Source: JAYRGC01 sp041908065 (GTDB taxonomy: Bacteria; Pseudomonadota; Alphaproteobacteria; UBA9219). Taken from it: a DNA stretch of 43,054 bases. The position numbers were made by a program, and so were the translations under genes. The notes beneath the pieces are model-generated. The model was given only the letters and a program-made list of their open reading frames with translations, had not been told where the DNA came from and did no database searches. Below, one piece after another: positions 14,844 to 23,550 of the stretch (the first letter of the stretch is position 1; the number at the start of each line of letters is the position of its first letter). The stretch lies in the NCBI GenBank assembly GCA_041908065.1, contig JAYRGC010000003.1, positions 1-43,054 of the forward strand, in the 5' to 3' direction.

Positions 14844-16328
14844 ATGATAAAAAATCTTTTCATACTTGGGATAATCGCCATTCCCTTCAGCGACATATAC
14901 GGGTTCTCCGCGCTGGGGGAGATGCAGCACGACTTATCCGCCTACATATTCCTAGCCGCCATGGGATTGGCGACGGTGGCTATCTCCCCCCAAAAGGCGG
15001 GGCGGGGGGGGCTAATCAACGAAGTTTTCGACGCTAAGATTATAACCAAGCTTTTGGCGTTGTTCATGTTCGCTGTATTTCTGTCCTTCATCATGAACTT
15101 TCCCACGATATTGGGCGGATATTTTCGCGGTCGCTACGCTCCGGTGAAATTTCTGACCTCCACCATGGTGGTTTTATATGGCTTCGCCTTGGCTTATTTG
15201 ACCTATGTGCTGTCCGGCAAGGAAAATTGGCACAAGCTGATAGTCCGTCCCATAGCCATCAGCGCGGCGATCGCCATCGGCGTATCTTTCATAGAATACT
15301 TTTCATGGACGACCTATATCGCCGAACGCATATACACGACGATGTCGGTGGTGATCCATTCCGGCTCCAACGCCAGCGCGAACCTTCTCGACAGATGGGG
15401 GGGAGGGTTCGGTTGGGGCATATCGGAAGGACGCTTGCGTTCAGTGTCGTTTGAACCTCCGGCCTTCGCAAACTATGCCGGATTCGCGTGGCCGTGGCTG
15501 TTCGCGGGAATGATTTCCCGCAAAGGAGGATCCAAGGCGTTCTACGGCATATTATGGGTGGCGTTGGCGGTGAACGTCGGTTTTGCCATGTCCAGAACCG
15601 GAATCCTGATCTTGTGCGGTTCCGCAGTCGTCATGTTAATATTAAAGACGGTTTATTTCTCCCCGTTACGCTTGGGATTGGGAAAGCCCATATATGTGAC
15701 TTTCTTGACCTTGGCGGCGGCGATTTTGACGGCGATGTGGTTCAATCTCGACTTGATAATTCAAAACATAATCTCCGGCGAAAGCATATCCAACATATCG
15801 CGCTTCGCCTCCAATATGTCGGCGTTCGGTATGTTCACCGACAGCCCGTTCTGGGGGCTGGGCTTCGGCCAATACGGTTTCCACGCTTCGAAGTACATGC
15901 CCTATTGGGGGTGGTACAGTTGGGAAATACGCTCGTGGTTCGCGGATCCCATGGTGGTGTGGCCTCCGGTTTTCTCCATGTACGCGCGGTTCGCCGCCGA
16001 AATAGGCCTTGTCGGCTTGGCGGTGTGGATAGGAACATGGCTATGGCTGGCCAAGGAGGTGAACTCCGTCACCTCCGACTTCATGACTCTCAAAAACGAT
16101 CTTTTGCTGAGAGCCTATCCGTTGATAACCAGCTGCTTTGTCGTTCTGCTGGCAGGGATACCGTCGGATTCTCTCAGAACGCCGATGATATGGGTGACGA
16201 TGGGGTTGTGTTGCCGCTATGTGACGGACGTTCGCGCCTTGTTGCGCGAACACAAGGCCAAGCCGCAGCCGTCCCCAGTTTCTTCGGAGCAAAAAACGAC
16301 GATCGTTACCAAGGCGGTGCAAGAATGA
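14844..16328 (+). CDS. Wzy-like O-antigen/exopolysaccharide polymerase
   Basis: This 494-aa protein is almost entirely membrane segments, with roughly ten or more helices and a large periplasmic loop in the C-terminal half (about 315-375: SNISRFASNMSAFGMFTDSPFWGLGFGQYG onward). The loop motif with a PFWGLGFGQ-type turn is typical of the O-antigen ligase/polymerase superfamily (Wzy, WaaL). In an exopolysaccharide operon a polymerase that joins lipid-linked repeat units in the periplasm is the more likely role; a ligase cannot be excluded. The start at 14844 lies 23 bases after the fusion gene. The end overlaps the next gene in an ATGA junction. No Wzx flippase or Wza/Wzc export gene is in the window. 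Confidence 0.8.
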   Translation: MIKNLFILGIIAIPFSDIYGFSALGEMQHDLSAYIFLAAMGLATVAISPQKAGRGGLINEVFDAKIITKLLALFMFAVFLSFIMNFPTILGGYFRGRYAPVKFLTSTMVVLYGFALAYLTYVLSGKENWHKLIVRPIAISAAIAIGVSFIEYFSWTTYIAERIYTTMSVVIHSGSNASANLLDRWGGGFGWGISEGRLRSVSFEPPAFANYAGFAWPWLFAGMISRKGGSKAFYGILWVALAVNVGFAMSRTGILILCGSAVVMLILKTVYFSPLRLGLGKPIYVTFLTLAAAILTAMWFNLDLIIQNIISGESISNISRFASNMSAFGMFTDSPFWGLGFGQYGFHASKYMPYWGWYSWEIRSWFADPMVVWPPVFSMYARFAAEIGLVGLAVWIGTWLWLAKEVNSVTSDFMTLKNDLLLRAYPLITSCFVVLLAGIPSDSLRTPMIWVTMGLCCRYVTDVRALLREHKAKPQPSPVSSEQKTTIVTKAVQE

Positions 16329-17356
16329 TCCTTTATTATTACAAAGACAAACACGGCAACTTCGGCGACGACATAAACGGTTGGATGTGGGAACGCCTTT
16401 TGCCAAACGCTTGGGGCGAAACCGGTTCCGTCGTCATGAGCGGGATAGGAACCATAATCGGCAAGGGAATGCCGGAAGCCGAGCGCGTCATAGTTTTCGG
16501 CAGCGGAACCGGATACAGCCCGCCGCCGCCAAGTTTCGGCAAGGACGGCTGGCATATCGTCGCGGTGCGCGGTCCTTTGACGGCCAAGGCTTTGGGGCTT
16601 CCTGCTGACGCCGCAGTAACCGACGGAGCCATCCTTCTGGCCTTGTTGCCTGAATACGCCCCGCTTCAACCGCAAAAACGGCGCGGCGCGGTTTTCATGC
16701 CTCACCACAACGCCTTGGAATTCGGGTTGTGGCAACAGGCGTGCGAAATGGCTGGCGTCGATTTCATTAATCCTCGCGACGACAGCAAGCTGACGATGGA
16801 GCGCATCAGAAACTCCGCGCTGGTGATAGCCGACGCCATGCACGCCGCCATCGTCGCCGACGCGCTGCGCGTTCCGTGGGTTCCGGTCGAGACTTCCTCC
16901 GGCATCAACAGCTTCAAATGGCTGGATTGGACGGCTTCGATGGAGCTGGAATACAAGCCTGTCAAAATGCCGTTCAGCAGTTTTCTGGAAGCGGCGCAAA
17001 GCGCGTTGGGCAAGGCTTTGGGGACGGGATACCGCCTAGAAACGCTTACGCCCGAGGCGGCGTTGAGCCACTACCGCGAGGCGGTGAGCAAGCGGGAAAA
17101 ACTTTCCGCTCCCTTGGCGCGGCGGGCGATAACCTTGGTCTTGAAAACGTTGCGCGTCCTGTCGCGGCTTCCCTTGCTGTCGCTGTTGGCGAAGCGGGAG
17201 GACGCGGAGCGTCTCGAGCAGGCGGCGGCCATGTTGCGGGAGCTGTCCAAGACGGCGGGGTTCCTGAGCGAAGAAAAGGTGTTTTTGTCCCGCAAGGAAG
17301 AAATGCGCCGCCGTTTGCAAAAAGTCGCCGAATTGCGCGGGACATTGGAAGGTTAG
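16325..17356 (+). CDS. Polysaccharide pyruvyl transferase family protein
   Basis: This 343-aa protein matches the polysaccharide pyruvyl transferase family, which adds ketal-linked pyruvate to sugars using phosphoenolpyruvate. Visible features are the N-terminal GNFGDDINGWMWERL, the central VFGSGTGYSPPPP and VAVRGPLTAKALG, and IADAMHAAIVADALRVPWV. Residues 250-343 form a Lys/Arg/Glu-rich helical tail, probably coiled coil. ATG 16325 overlaps the stop of the polymerase gene (ATGA), which points to translational coupling. The same frame is open back to 15488, but that part lies inside the polymerase gene and is not protein-like. This is the last gene of the operon; a palindromic repeat follows. 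Confidence 0.88.
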   Translation: MILYYYKDKHGNFGDDINGWMWERLLPNAWGETGSVVMSGIGTIIGKGMPEAERVIVFGSGTGYSPPPPSFGKDGWHIVAVRGPLTAKALGLPADAAVTDGAILLALLPEYAPLQPQKRRGAVFMPHHNALEFGLWQQACEMAGVDFINPRDDSKLTMERIRNSALVIADAMHAAIVADALRVPWVPVETSSGINSFKWLDWTASMELEYKPVKMPFSSFLEAAQSALGKALGTGYRLETLTPEAALSHYREAVSKREKLSAPLARRAITLVLKTLRVLSRLPLLSLLAKREDAERLEQAAAMLRELSKTAGFLSEEKVFLSRKEEMRRRLQKVAELRGTLEG

Positions 17357-17403
17357 GACGTTTCCAATTTTGGTCGATGCGCGAAATCGGCAACCTAATC
17401 GGG

Positions 17404-17645
17404 AAACGCGGCTCTTGCGCGAAACGGGTGGGTAATTACCTTCCCAAAAGAACCGTCATTTGCGAGGTTACAGCCAAAGGCTGTCTGCGAGCCGCCACCA
17501 TTTGGTTTGAACACCGTTAACGCTGTCGGGCGGCGAAGCAATCCAGACCTTTTGGAGCAACGGCTCTGGATTGCTTCGCCGCCAAGGGGCGGCTCGCAAT
17601 GACGGACTCTGACTGTAACAGGGTAGATGACGGCCTTTGGTCGTA
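17404..17645. repeat. Two-arm palindromic repeat with nested palindromic insert
   Basis: The core is 17455-17603. In the left arm a 19-base palindromic segment (17467-17485, containing acagccaaaggctgt) is flanked by tgcgag at 17461-17466 and 17486-17491, as if inserted with a 6-base duplication. The left arm loop is replaced by a longer module ending in ccgttaacgctgtc. The right arm has the simple ccaagg loop. The outer flank gaaacgggtgggtaatta recurs at other copies. The element fills the 307-base gap between two convergent genes; no gene is seen in it. Confidence 0.85.
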
Positions 17646-17663
17646 GACCTAACGATACCATTT

Positions 17664-20600
17664 TCACTGCCGGATGATTTCCGATTGCGTTGCGAAAAGC
17701 TGGCGTTCTGTCTGGTTTTTCACGGCCACCGGCGCGGATCTTCCCTTAACCGCGAAGGCGAAAACGCCTTCGCGCTTGCTTTCCTCGCCGCCGTCCAGCG
17801 AGGTTTTCCAAGTCCCGCCGCGCTTGGCCAAGGCCATCACGCCGCGCGCCACGTCCGCTTTGGCCATTATTCCGGACGGCGTAGCCGCCGAAAACCCTCC
17901 TATGTCGGAGATTATATCCTGCCGGCTTAACAAGCCGTTTTCGGCCAAAAGCCTGAAGGCCAAGGCCATACGACGCGCCGCCTCGGCGTCGCCCCTTACC
18001 GCCAAGACCCGCAGGCCGGAACGGGCGCGGCCTACCCAAGTTTTGGACATATCGTCGTCCTTGGCGCGATGCAAAGCCAAGGCGATGGCGGCCGCCGTGT
18101 CGGCTCCGATTTCCTTTTCGAGGCTGGTGTCGGCGAAATAGCGGATGGCCGATATGTCGGCTTGTCCGGCAGTAGCCAGAGCGAGAAAGCCAAGCGCGCG
18201 CGCCGGACGCTCGCTTTCGTCGAACCAAGTGTTGTCCAATCGGCGACGCAGCCATGCGACCGCGAGATTTTTGTCGGCGGGATTGAACCAATCTCCGCCC
18301 CCCCCGTCCTGCATAGCCAGCAACGAAAAAGCGGTCGCGTTCATATCGCTGGCATCTCCCGCCACGGAGGCAAAACCGCCGTCTAGGTTTTGGCGCGCCA
18401 TAGCGGCGCGAGATAATTCCTCGACAAGAGAGGAGATGTGGCTATCGGCGGCAAGATTAAGGGAGGAGATTACCTCCCGCCACGCGGTTAGAGACAGTGA
18501 GGTTTGCCACAGCGTCGCGGTGTCCGTAGGGGCGGAGGTTAAAATCTGCGGCAAAACCGCCGCGCTGTCCAACAAGGGGAACGGGGCTATCAACACGGCG
18601 TAGTTTTTGGGCGTTGCCTGCGTGTCTTTGTTTTTGCTTTTTGCCCCGCCTTCGTTTTTGCCTTCCACGATTGGAAATGTCGCCGTTCCGCCCGCCTTGA
18701 TTTCGGAGGTAATAGCCATTTCGAAGCTGCCTAGGCCGGAGCCGACGGCGACAGGCCAAGTTCGGGCGGTTTGGAACCCGTTTTGTCCCGTTACGGCCAC
18801 GCGCAATTCGCCCAACCCTTTTCCGGCGGCGGATAAGGATAACGAAACAGTTCCGGTTTTCCCGCGCCGCAACGTCAACGCTCCTTTGGCCGCGCCGGTT
18901 ACCTTGATGAAATCGGAAGACGAAATTTCATACGCATAGGTTCCGTCCGGCAAAGAATTGTTGGCGAAGACCAGTTTTACGGCGGCGGCCTTGCCCGCGC
19001 CTAGACGGGGCGCTACCTCTCCCGACACTTCGAAATCGCGTCGCATTTTCACAGTGCCGGACTTAAAAGCGATCCGCTTGCCTTCCCATGCCGCCGCCAC
19101 GACGTTGGCCGCGCCGGAAAAATCGGGAACGTCCAAGGACAGGGAAGCCCGTCCGCCTTCGTCGGACTTCGCCGTTCCTGCGACAGCGGACGATCCGGCC
19201 ATCTTTCCTTCATCGTCGGACGAAAAGGCGGCGACCGCCGCGACTTGGGCTTGCCGCGAGTTGCCGGATAAAACCGCCTGCAAGTCGATCCTCTTCCCCG
19301 AATCCGCTTGCGCCGGAAGCAAAGACGATATGGTCAAGTCATCAGGCCAACGTTTGAGGCGGGCTGAGGTTTCCGCCGCTGCGTATCCGCCGCCGGTCTT
19401 TGAAAAGTTCGCCTCGGCGACAATCCGAAGGCCTCTCCGCCAGTTTTCGTCAGGGGTGAAGGCGACCAAATTTTCACCTTTGTCCATCCATTTTCCCAAC
19501 GCGAAGCGGGTTTTGCCGCCGTCGTCTATGGCCAGCGAAACGAAAGCTGGCTTGCTGAGAATTACCGCCACCTTGCCCTGCTTTCCCGTTTCCAGAGGAA
19601 CGTCTCCGGCGCGCAAGGATATTTTTTCCGGCGTGGGCGAGCGTTCGGATTCCACGGACGAAATCTTGCGCCCTATGTCCAATGCTTGCCGCAGGACGAC
19701 TCTTCCTTCGCTGTCCGATACCTCCAGCGCGTGCCTGCCTGCCGCCAATGGCCAGCGGATGACGTTTTCTCCGGCGGCTGAGACGGATATTTTTCCTTTT
19801 CCCACGCTGCGGTGGCGTGGCAGGAGAGAATACGTCCATCGTCCATCCGCCTGATGCCATTCAAAGCTGCGATCTTCCTCGTAGATTTGAAACGACGCGC
19901 CGCCGTACGATTTTCGCTTTCCGGCAGCGTCGACCGCGATCAGCTCTATCGCGGCTTCGTCCGGCATCGACGGCATATCGGCTGATCGTGAAGGCAACAG
20001 TCTGGAGCCCAACAACGGACGATCGGAAAGAACGACGGGGATCGCCGCAGTCGCCGTTTCAAAAATTCCGTCGAATTTGGCTGTCACGACGATAGCTGAA
20101 CCAACCCGAGCGGGAACATTCAACTTTACTCGCGCCGCGCCGCTTGACGAGGTGACGAATTTTTCCTCGCCCGACGCGATCTCTCCGTTTTCGGGTTCCC
20201 CCACTCCGAAAACATATTCCTTGCGATCCGGCGGCGCAGGACGTCCTACCTTCCACGAAATCTTTCCGGAAACGTTCGCCAAAGGCTTACCGTCCTCCGA
20301 CACGGCCTTCGCCAAAAACGCAACGGCTCCGTCTTCGGATACGATAGGCTCCTCCGAAGTCAGGCTCAGCCGAGGCCATTTCCCTTTAAAGCCGACCCGA
20401 AACGGCGCGACCGCTATTTCCTCGCCGCTTTCGGACGTCCATGCCAGCTTCCACGTTCCGCTTGCGGCGTTGGCGGGCAGGCGGAGCGCGGCATAGGCTA
20501 TCCCCTTGAAATCGCGTTTGGGAGAGGCTTCGTCGTATGCGACCCCGTCGGGGCGAAGCATTTTCACCTTCGTATTTTCAGGAATCGTTATCTCTCCGTC

Positions 20601-21479
20601 GTCGGCGCGCGCGGCGAGAATCGCGACGACGGTTTCTCCGCCTCCGTATATTTTATCTGCCCCGCGATCCAGCGCGATAAACGCTTCGTTGCCGCTTTTG
20701 CGTTTTTTAGCGAACGCCATTCCTTCCGGCGCGGGTCGCAGCCCAACCGCTTCTCCGGCCATGGCCACTACAGCGGCTCCCTCCTTCCACGTTCCGCCCT
20801 CCGGCCTAAGCAAAGCCATTCCCGAAGCGTCCGTTTTGGCCTCCGCTTCGATGGATCCGTCGCGGGATATAAGACGCGTATCAGCCCCGACGACGATCGA
20901 GCCGTCGCGGGAAGACGTGACGAATGCCAGCAATCCTTCGGAGGTTTTCAAGGCCGTTATTTCCGGCGGGTAAACGGAGAACCATGTTCCGGCCATTACT
21001 TCCGGTCCGAAATCCTTGTCGCTTCCGCTGGGTTGGGCGGCCAGAAAATAAATTCCCTCCGACAACGCCTCGGGCTTGGGAAGCGGCAGATCCGCCGATT
21101 GTACGGAATTTTTCTTGTCTCCGAAAACCACCTCGCCCTGCCACACCTGCTGTCCGTTGTTGGATGCGAAATAGAGGTTTTCCGAGGGGGCCAGCTCGGC
21201 TTTGGCGTATTGAGGCCAGACGCCGGAAACCGCGTCATGCCCGTTTATCCTGAAAAGACGCAGTTTGGCGGAGGCTACGTTGATGGCTTTGAGCCTCAGT
21301 TCGGCATTCGACTTGCGAAAAGAGGATTGAGAGAAGCGAAGCTCCGGCTTCATATCGTGACGCGCCGACGCTTCGGCAGTCGCGCGCCTGTCGTTCGCGC
21401 CAGCCGATGCTTCGGCAGCGAAGGCATGAACTGACGAAATTGCCAAAACAACCGCAAAAACAGCCCTTAACGCGCACAT
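17664..21479 (-). CDS. Alpha-2-macroglobulin-like periplasmic protein, no thioester
   Basis: This 1271-aa protein has a signal peptide (MCALRAVFAVVLAISSVHAFA, cut near 22). Bacterial alpha-2-macroglobulin features follow in order: macroglobulin-like beta domains, a YGGGETVVAILAAR strand like the MG2 RPGETV motif, the segment YEEDRSFEWHQADGRWTY that matches the YfhM/YfaS family, and a helical thioester-domain-like region (about 1040-1240: NLDGGFASVAG, WLRRRLDNTWFDESERPARALGF). No CLEQ thioester motif is present, so it resembles the YfaS type, but it is shorter than the roughly 1500-1700 aa usual for the family. Family members are thought to trap proteases in the periplasm. The common partner pbpC is absent. 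Start 21479 has aaggag upstream. It is divergent from motA. Confidence 0.82.
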   Translation of the reverse strand: MCALRAVFAVVLAISSVHAFAAEASAGANDRRATAEASARHDMKPELRFSQSSFRKSNAELRLKAINVASAKLRLFRINGHDAVSGVWPQYAKAELAPSENLYFASNNGQQVWQGEVVFGDKKNSVQSADLPLPKPEALSEGIYFLAAQPSGSDKDFGPEVMAGTWFSVYPPEITALKTSEGLLAFVTSSRDGSIVVGADTRLISRDGSIEAEAKTDASGMALLRPEGGTWKEGAAVVAMAGEAVGLRPAPEGMAFAKKRKSGNEAFIALDRGADKIYGGGETVVAILAARADDGEITIPENTKVKMLRPDGVAYDEASPKRDFKGIAYAALRLPANAASGTWKLAWTSESGEEIAVAPFRVGFKGKWPRLSLTSEEPIVSEDGAVAFLAKAVSEDGKPLANVSGKISWKVGRPAPPDRKEYVFGVGEPENGEIASGEEKFVTSSSGAARVKLNVPARVGSAIVVTAKFDGIFETATAAIPVVLSDRPLLGSRLLPSRSADMPSMPDEAAIELIAVDAAGKRKSYGGASFQIYEEDRSFEWHQADGRWTYSLLPRHRSVGKGKISVSAAGENVIRWPLAAGRHALEVSDSEGRVVLRQALDIGRKISSVESERSPTPEKISLRAGDVPLETGKQGKVAVILSKPAFVSLAIDDGGKTRFALGKWMDKGENLVAFTPDENWRRGLRIVAEANFSKTGGGYAAAETSARLKRWPDDLTISSLLPAQADSGKRIDLQAVLSGNSRQAQVAAVAAFSSDDEGKMAGSSAVAGTAKSDEGGRASLSLDVPDFSGAANVVAAAWEGKRIAFKSGTVKMRRDFEVSGEVAPRLGAGKAAAVKLVFANNSLPDGTYAYEISSSDFIKVTGAAKGALTLRRGKTGTVSLSLSAAGKGLGELRVAVTGQNGFQTARTWPVAVGSGLGSFEMAITSEIKAGGTATFPIVEGKNEGGAKSKNKDTQATPKNYAVLIAPFPLLDSAAVLPQILTSAPTDTATLWQTSLSLTAWREVISSLNLAADSHISSLVEELSRAAMARQNLDGGFASVAGDASDMNATAFSLLAMQDGGGGDWFNPADKNLAVAWLRRRLDNTWFDESERPARALGFLALATAGQADISAIRYFADTSLEKEIGADTAAAIALALHRAKDDDMSKTWVGRARSGLRVLAVRGDAEAARRMALAFRLLAENGLLSRQDIISDIGGFSAATPSGIMAKADVARGVMALAKRGGTWKTSLDGGEESKREGVFAFAVKGRSAPVAVKNQTERQLFATQSEIIRQ

Positions 21480-21521
21480 GCCCCACAGCTCCTTGAAAAC
21501 CCGATTTATCCGCCCACAATC

Positions 21522-21537
21522 TGGCGCATAGATGGCA
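21522..21537 (+). promoter_or_regulatory. Candidate sigma-54 promoter upstream of motA
   Basis: tggcgc (21522-21527), five bases, then tggca (21533-21537) fits the -24/-12 pattern with the invariant GG and GC at the right spacing. It lies about 130 bases before motA in the motA/macroglobulin divergent gap. Sigma-54 control of flagellar genes is known in several alphaproteobacteria. This is a motif match only. Confidence 0.35.
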
Positions 21538-21668
21538 AAAAAACCAGTGGCAATGCCTATGTCCGATTTTGGGCTGGCAAGCGTTTAATTTCATCGTATT
21601 CTGGTTGCGAATCTATCTACAATGGCCGCCGGTCGCGGCTATCCCCCTCAGGCAATCATTAAAGACAC

Positions 21669-22538
21669 ATGAAGTTCATTTTAGGCCTCTTGACCGTGGT
21701 CGCCTGCACGATGGGCGGCTACATTTTGCAAGGCGGACACATGGATGTGTTGGCCAAGGCCGCTCCGCTCGAGCTGATGATCATGGGCGGCACGGTCGCC
21801 GGAGGATTCATCATCGCCAATCCCAAGGTAGTAATAGGCCGCACCTTGAAGGGGCTGAAGCTGCTGCTTAAGGGGCCTACGTACACCAAAGCCTCGTATA
21901 TCGAGCTGCTTTCCATGATGTACCAGATATTCAAGCTGGCCAAAACCAAGGGCATGCTGTCTTTGGAAGCCCATGTCGAAAAACCGCACGAAAGCTCCAT
22001 CTTCAGCGCGTTCCCAGGATTTCTTCACGACCATCACGCGGTCGAGTTCTTCTGCGATTATCTGCGGTTGATAACCTTGGGATCCGATAAGCCGTATGAG
22101 CTAGAGGCGTTGATGGACGAGGAAATAGAAGTCCACCACACCGAGCAAAACTCGATAGTGAACGCCGTCACCGCCGTGGCCGACGGATTGCCCGCCATCG
22201 GTATCGTCGCCGCCGTGTTGGGCGTTATCCATACCATGGGCGCGATAACCGAACCGCCGGAAGTTTTGGGGCGGCTTATCGGCGGCGCGTTGGTGGGAAC
22301 CTTCATGGGCGTGTGGCTGGCGTACGGTTTCATCGCCCCTATCGGCAACTCGATGAAGCAGGCTTTGGAGGCTGAAGCCAAGTATTACCAATGCCTGAAA
22401 ATCGGCCTGTTGGCGCATCTTCAGGGCTTCGCCCCCTCCATATCGATCGAATACGCCAGAAAAGCCTTGTTGACGGACGTGCGCCCCAGCTTCACCGAGG
22501 TGGAGGAGGCTACGCAGGCTCTTCCCGCCCCATCGTAA
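21669..22538 (+). CDS. motA: Flagellar motor stator protein MotA
   Basis: MotA forms the ion channel and rotor-facing part of the flagellar stator with MotB. The 289-aa protein has four membrane segments: two near the N-terminus (about 2-22 and 34-55) and two in the second half (around 170-195 and 200-225). Between them is a cytoplasmic loop that carries the rotor-contact charges. VADGLPAIGIVAAVLGVIHTMG and LIGGALVGTFMGVWLAYGF are the conserved channel helices, and the GLPAIG proline fits the channel proline of MotA. motB follows after 18 bases. No Shine-Dalgarno is obvious before ATG 21669. No other flagellar gene is in the window. Confidence 0.96.
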   Translation: MKFILGLLTVVACTMGGYILQGGHMDVLAKAAPLELMIMGGTVAGGFIIANPKVVIGRTLKGLKLLLKGPTYTKASYIELLSMMYQIFKLAKTKGMLSLEAHVEKPHESSIFSAFPGFLHDHHAVEFFCDYLRLITLGSDKPYELEALMDEEIEVHHTEQNSIVNAVTAVADGLPAIGIVAAVLGVIHTMGAITEPPEVLGRLIGGALVGTFMGVWLAYGFIAPIGNSMKQALEAEAKYYQCLKIGLLAHLQGFAPSISIEYARKALLTDVRPSFTEVEEATQALPAPS

Positions 22539-22556
22539 TCAGGGACAGACCGCTCA

Positions 22557-23528
22557 ATGTCGGGACAACCGCAACAGCCGGTAATAATCATCCGCCGCAA
22601 AAAGGGCGGCGGCCACGGCGGGCATCACGGGGGCGCGTGGAAAGTCGCTTACGCCGACTTTGTTACCGCCATGATGGCGTTCTTCCTGCTGATGTGGCTT
22701 TTGAACGTCACCACCGACGTGCAACGGCGCGGCATAGCCGACTACTTCGCGCCCGCCAGCATATCCAAATCGGAATCCGGCGCGGGCGGAGTTATGGGCG
22801 GCCAAACCATTTCCATAGACGGGGCGATGATCTCGGACTCGGCTCCGATTTCCGCCGACGAGCGCACCATTCCCACGGTCGGGCGCGGCGAGGAGGGAAC
22901 CGAGGAAACCAGAGGCGGCAACGAAAAATCCGAAGAAGGCGGCAAAGGCGAAAGGGACGCTGCGGGCGAAGCCGCGAAGGAAAGCCCGCACAATCTCGAC
23001 GAAAAAACCGTCGCTGAGGCCATGCAGCGCGAGGAAAACCTGTTCAAGCAGGCCGAGGGGCTGTTGAAAAAGGCTTTGCAGGACGCGCCGGAAATGAGGG
23101 AGTTCGCCCAGAACATGATGGTCGACCGCACTCCCGAAGGATTGCGGATCCAAATAGTCGACCGCGACAAGTTCTCCATGTTTCCCTCAGGGTCGGCCAT
23201 TCCTTACGAGCGAGGTCGGAACCTGTTGCGAATGGTCGGCAAGGTTATCTCCAGACTGCCCAACAACATATCGGTCAGCGGACACACGGACAGCGCGCCG
23301 TTTTCAGCCGGATCCCGCCGCGACAACTGGAGCCTTTCGACCGAACGCGCCAACGTCAGCCGCGGCGAATTGATGGTGGGCGGAGTGGCGGAAGCCCGCA
23401 TATCGCGCGTCGCCGGAATGGCCGACAGGGATCCCTTGGACGCAAAGAACCCCAAGGCTCCGCAAAACCGCCGCATCAGCATAATACTCCTGCGGCAAAG
23501 CCTGCCTCCGGCGGATTTAAAGCCTTAG
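22557..23528 (+). CDS. motB: Flagellar motor stator protein MotB
   Basis: MotB anchors the stator to peptidoglycan and carries the proton-binding residue. The 323-aa protein has a short His/Gly-rich cytoplasmic tail, then one membrane helix (about 30-52) with the ion-binding D34 in AYADFVTAMMAFFLLMWLL, which is H+ type. A long charged Glu/Lys/Gly linker follows (about 105-150), and the C-terminal OmpA-like peptidoglycan-binding domain (about 195-315) has SVSGHTDSAPFS, NWSLSTERAN and NRRISIILL. The linker is unusually rich in Glu and Gly. The gene lies 18 bases after motA and ends 22 bases from the convergent chorismate mutase gene. Confidence 0.96.
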   Translation: MSGQPQQPVIIIRRKKGGGHGGHHGGAWKVAYADFVTAMMAFFLLMWLLNVTTDVQRRGIADYFAPASISKSESGAGGVMGGQTISIDGAMISDSAPISADERTIPTVGRGEEGTEETRGGNEKSEEGGKGERDAAGEAAKESPHNLDEKTVAEAMQREENLFKQAEGLLKKALQDAPEMREFAQNMMVDRTPEGLRIQIVDRDKFSMFPSGSAIPYERGRNLLRMVGKVISRLPNNISVSGHTDSAPFSAGSRRDNWSLSTERANVSRGELMVGGVAEARISRVAGMADRDPLDAKNPKAPQNRRISIILLRQSLPPADLKP

Positions 23529-23550
23529 AACCACAAACCTCTACGGAGAA

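Noticed and set aside
15488..16324. Long open frame leading into the pyruvyl transferase gene
   Set aside because: It lies wholly inside the Wzy-like gene in another frame and reads as Arg/Gly-rich shadow sequence. The real start is ATG 16325 with an ATGA overlap.
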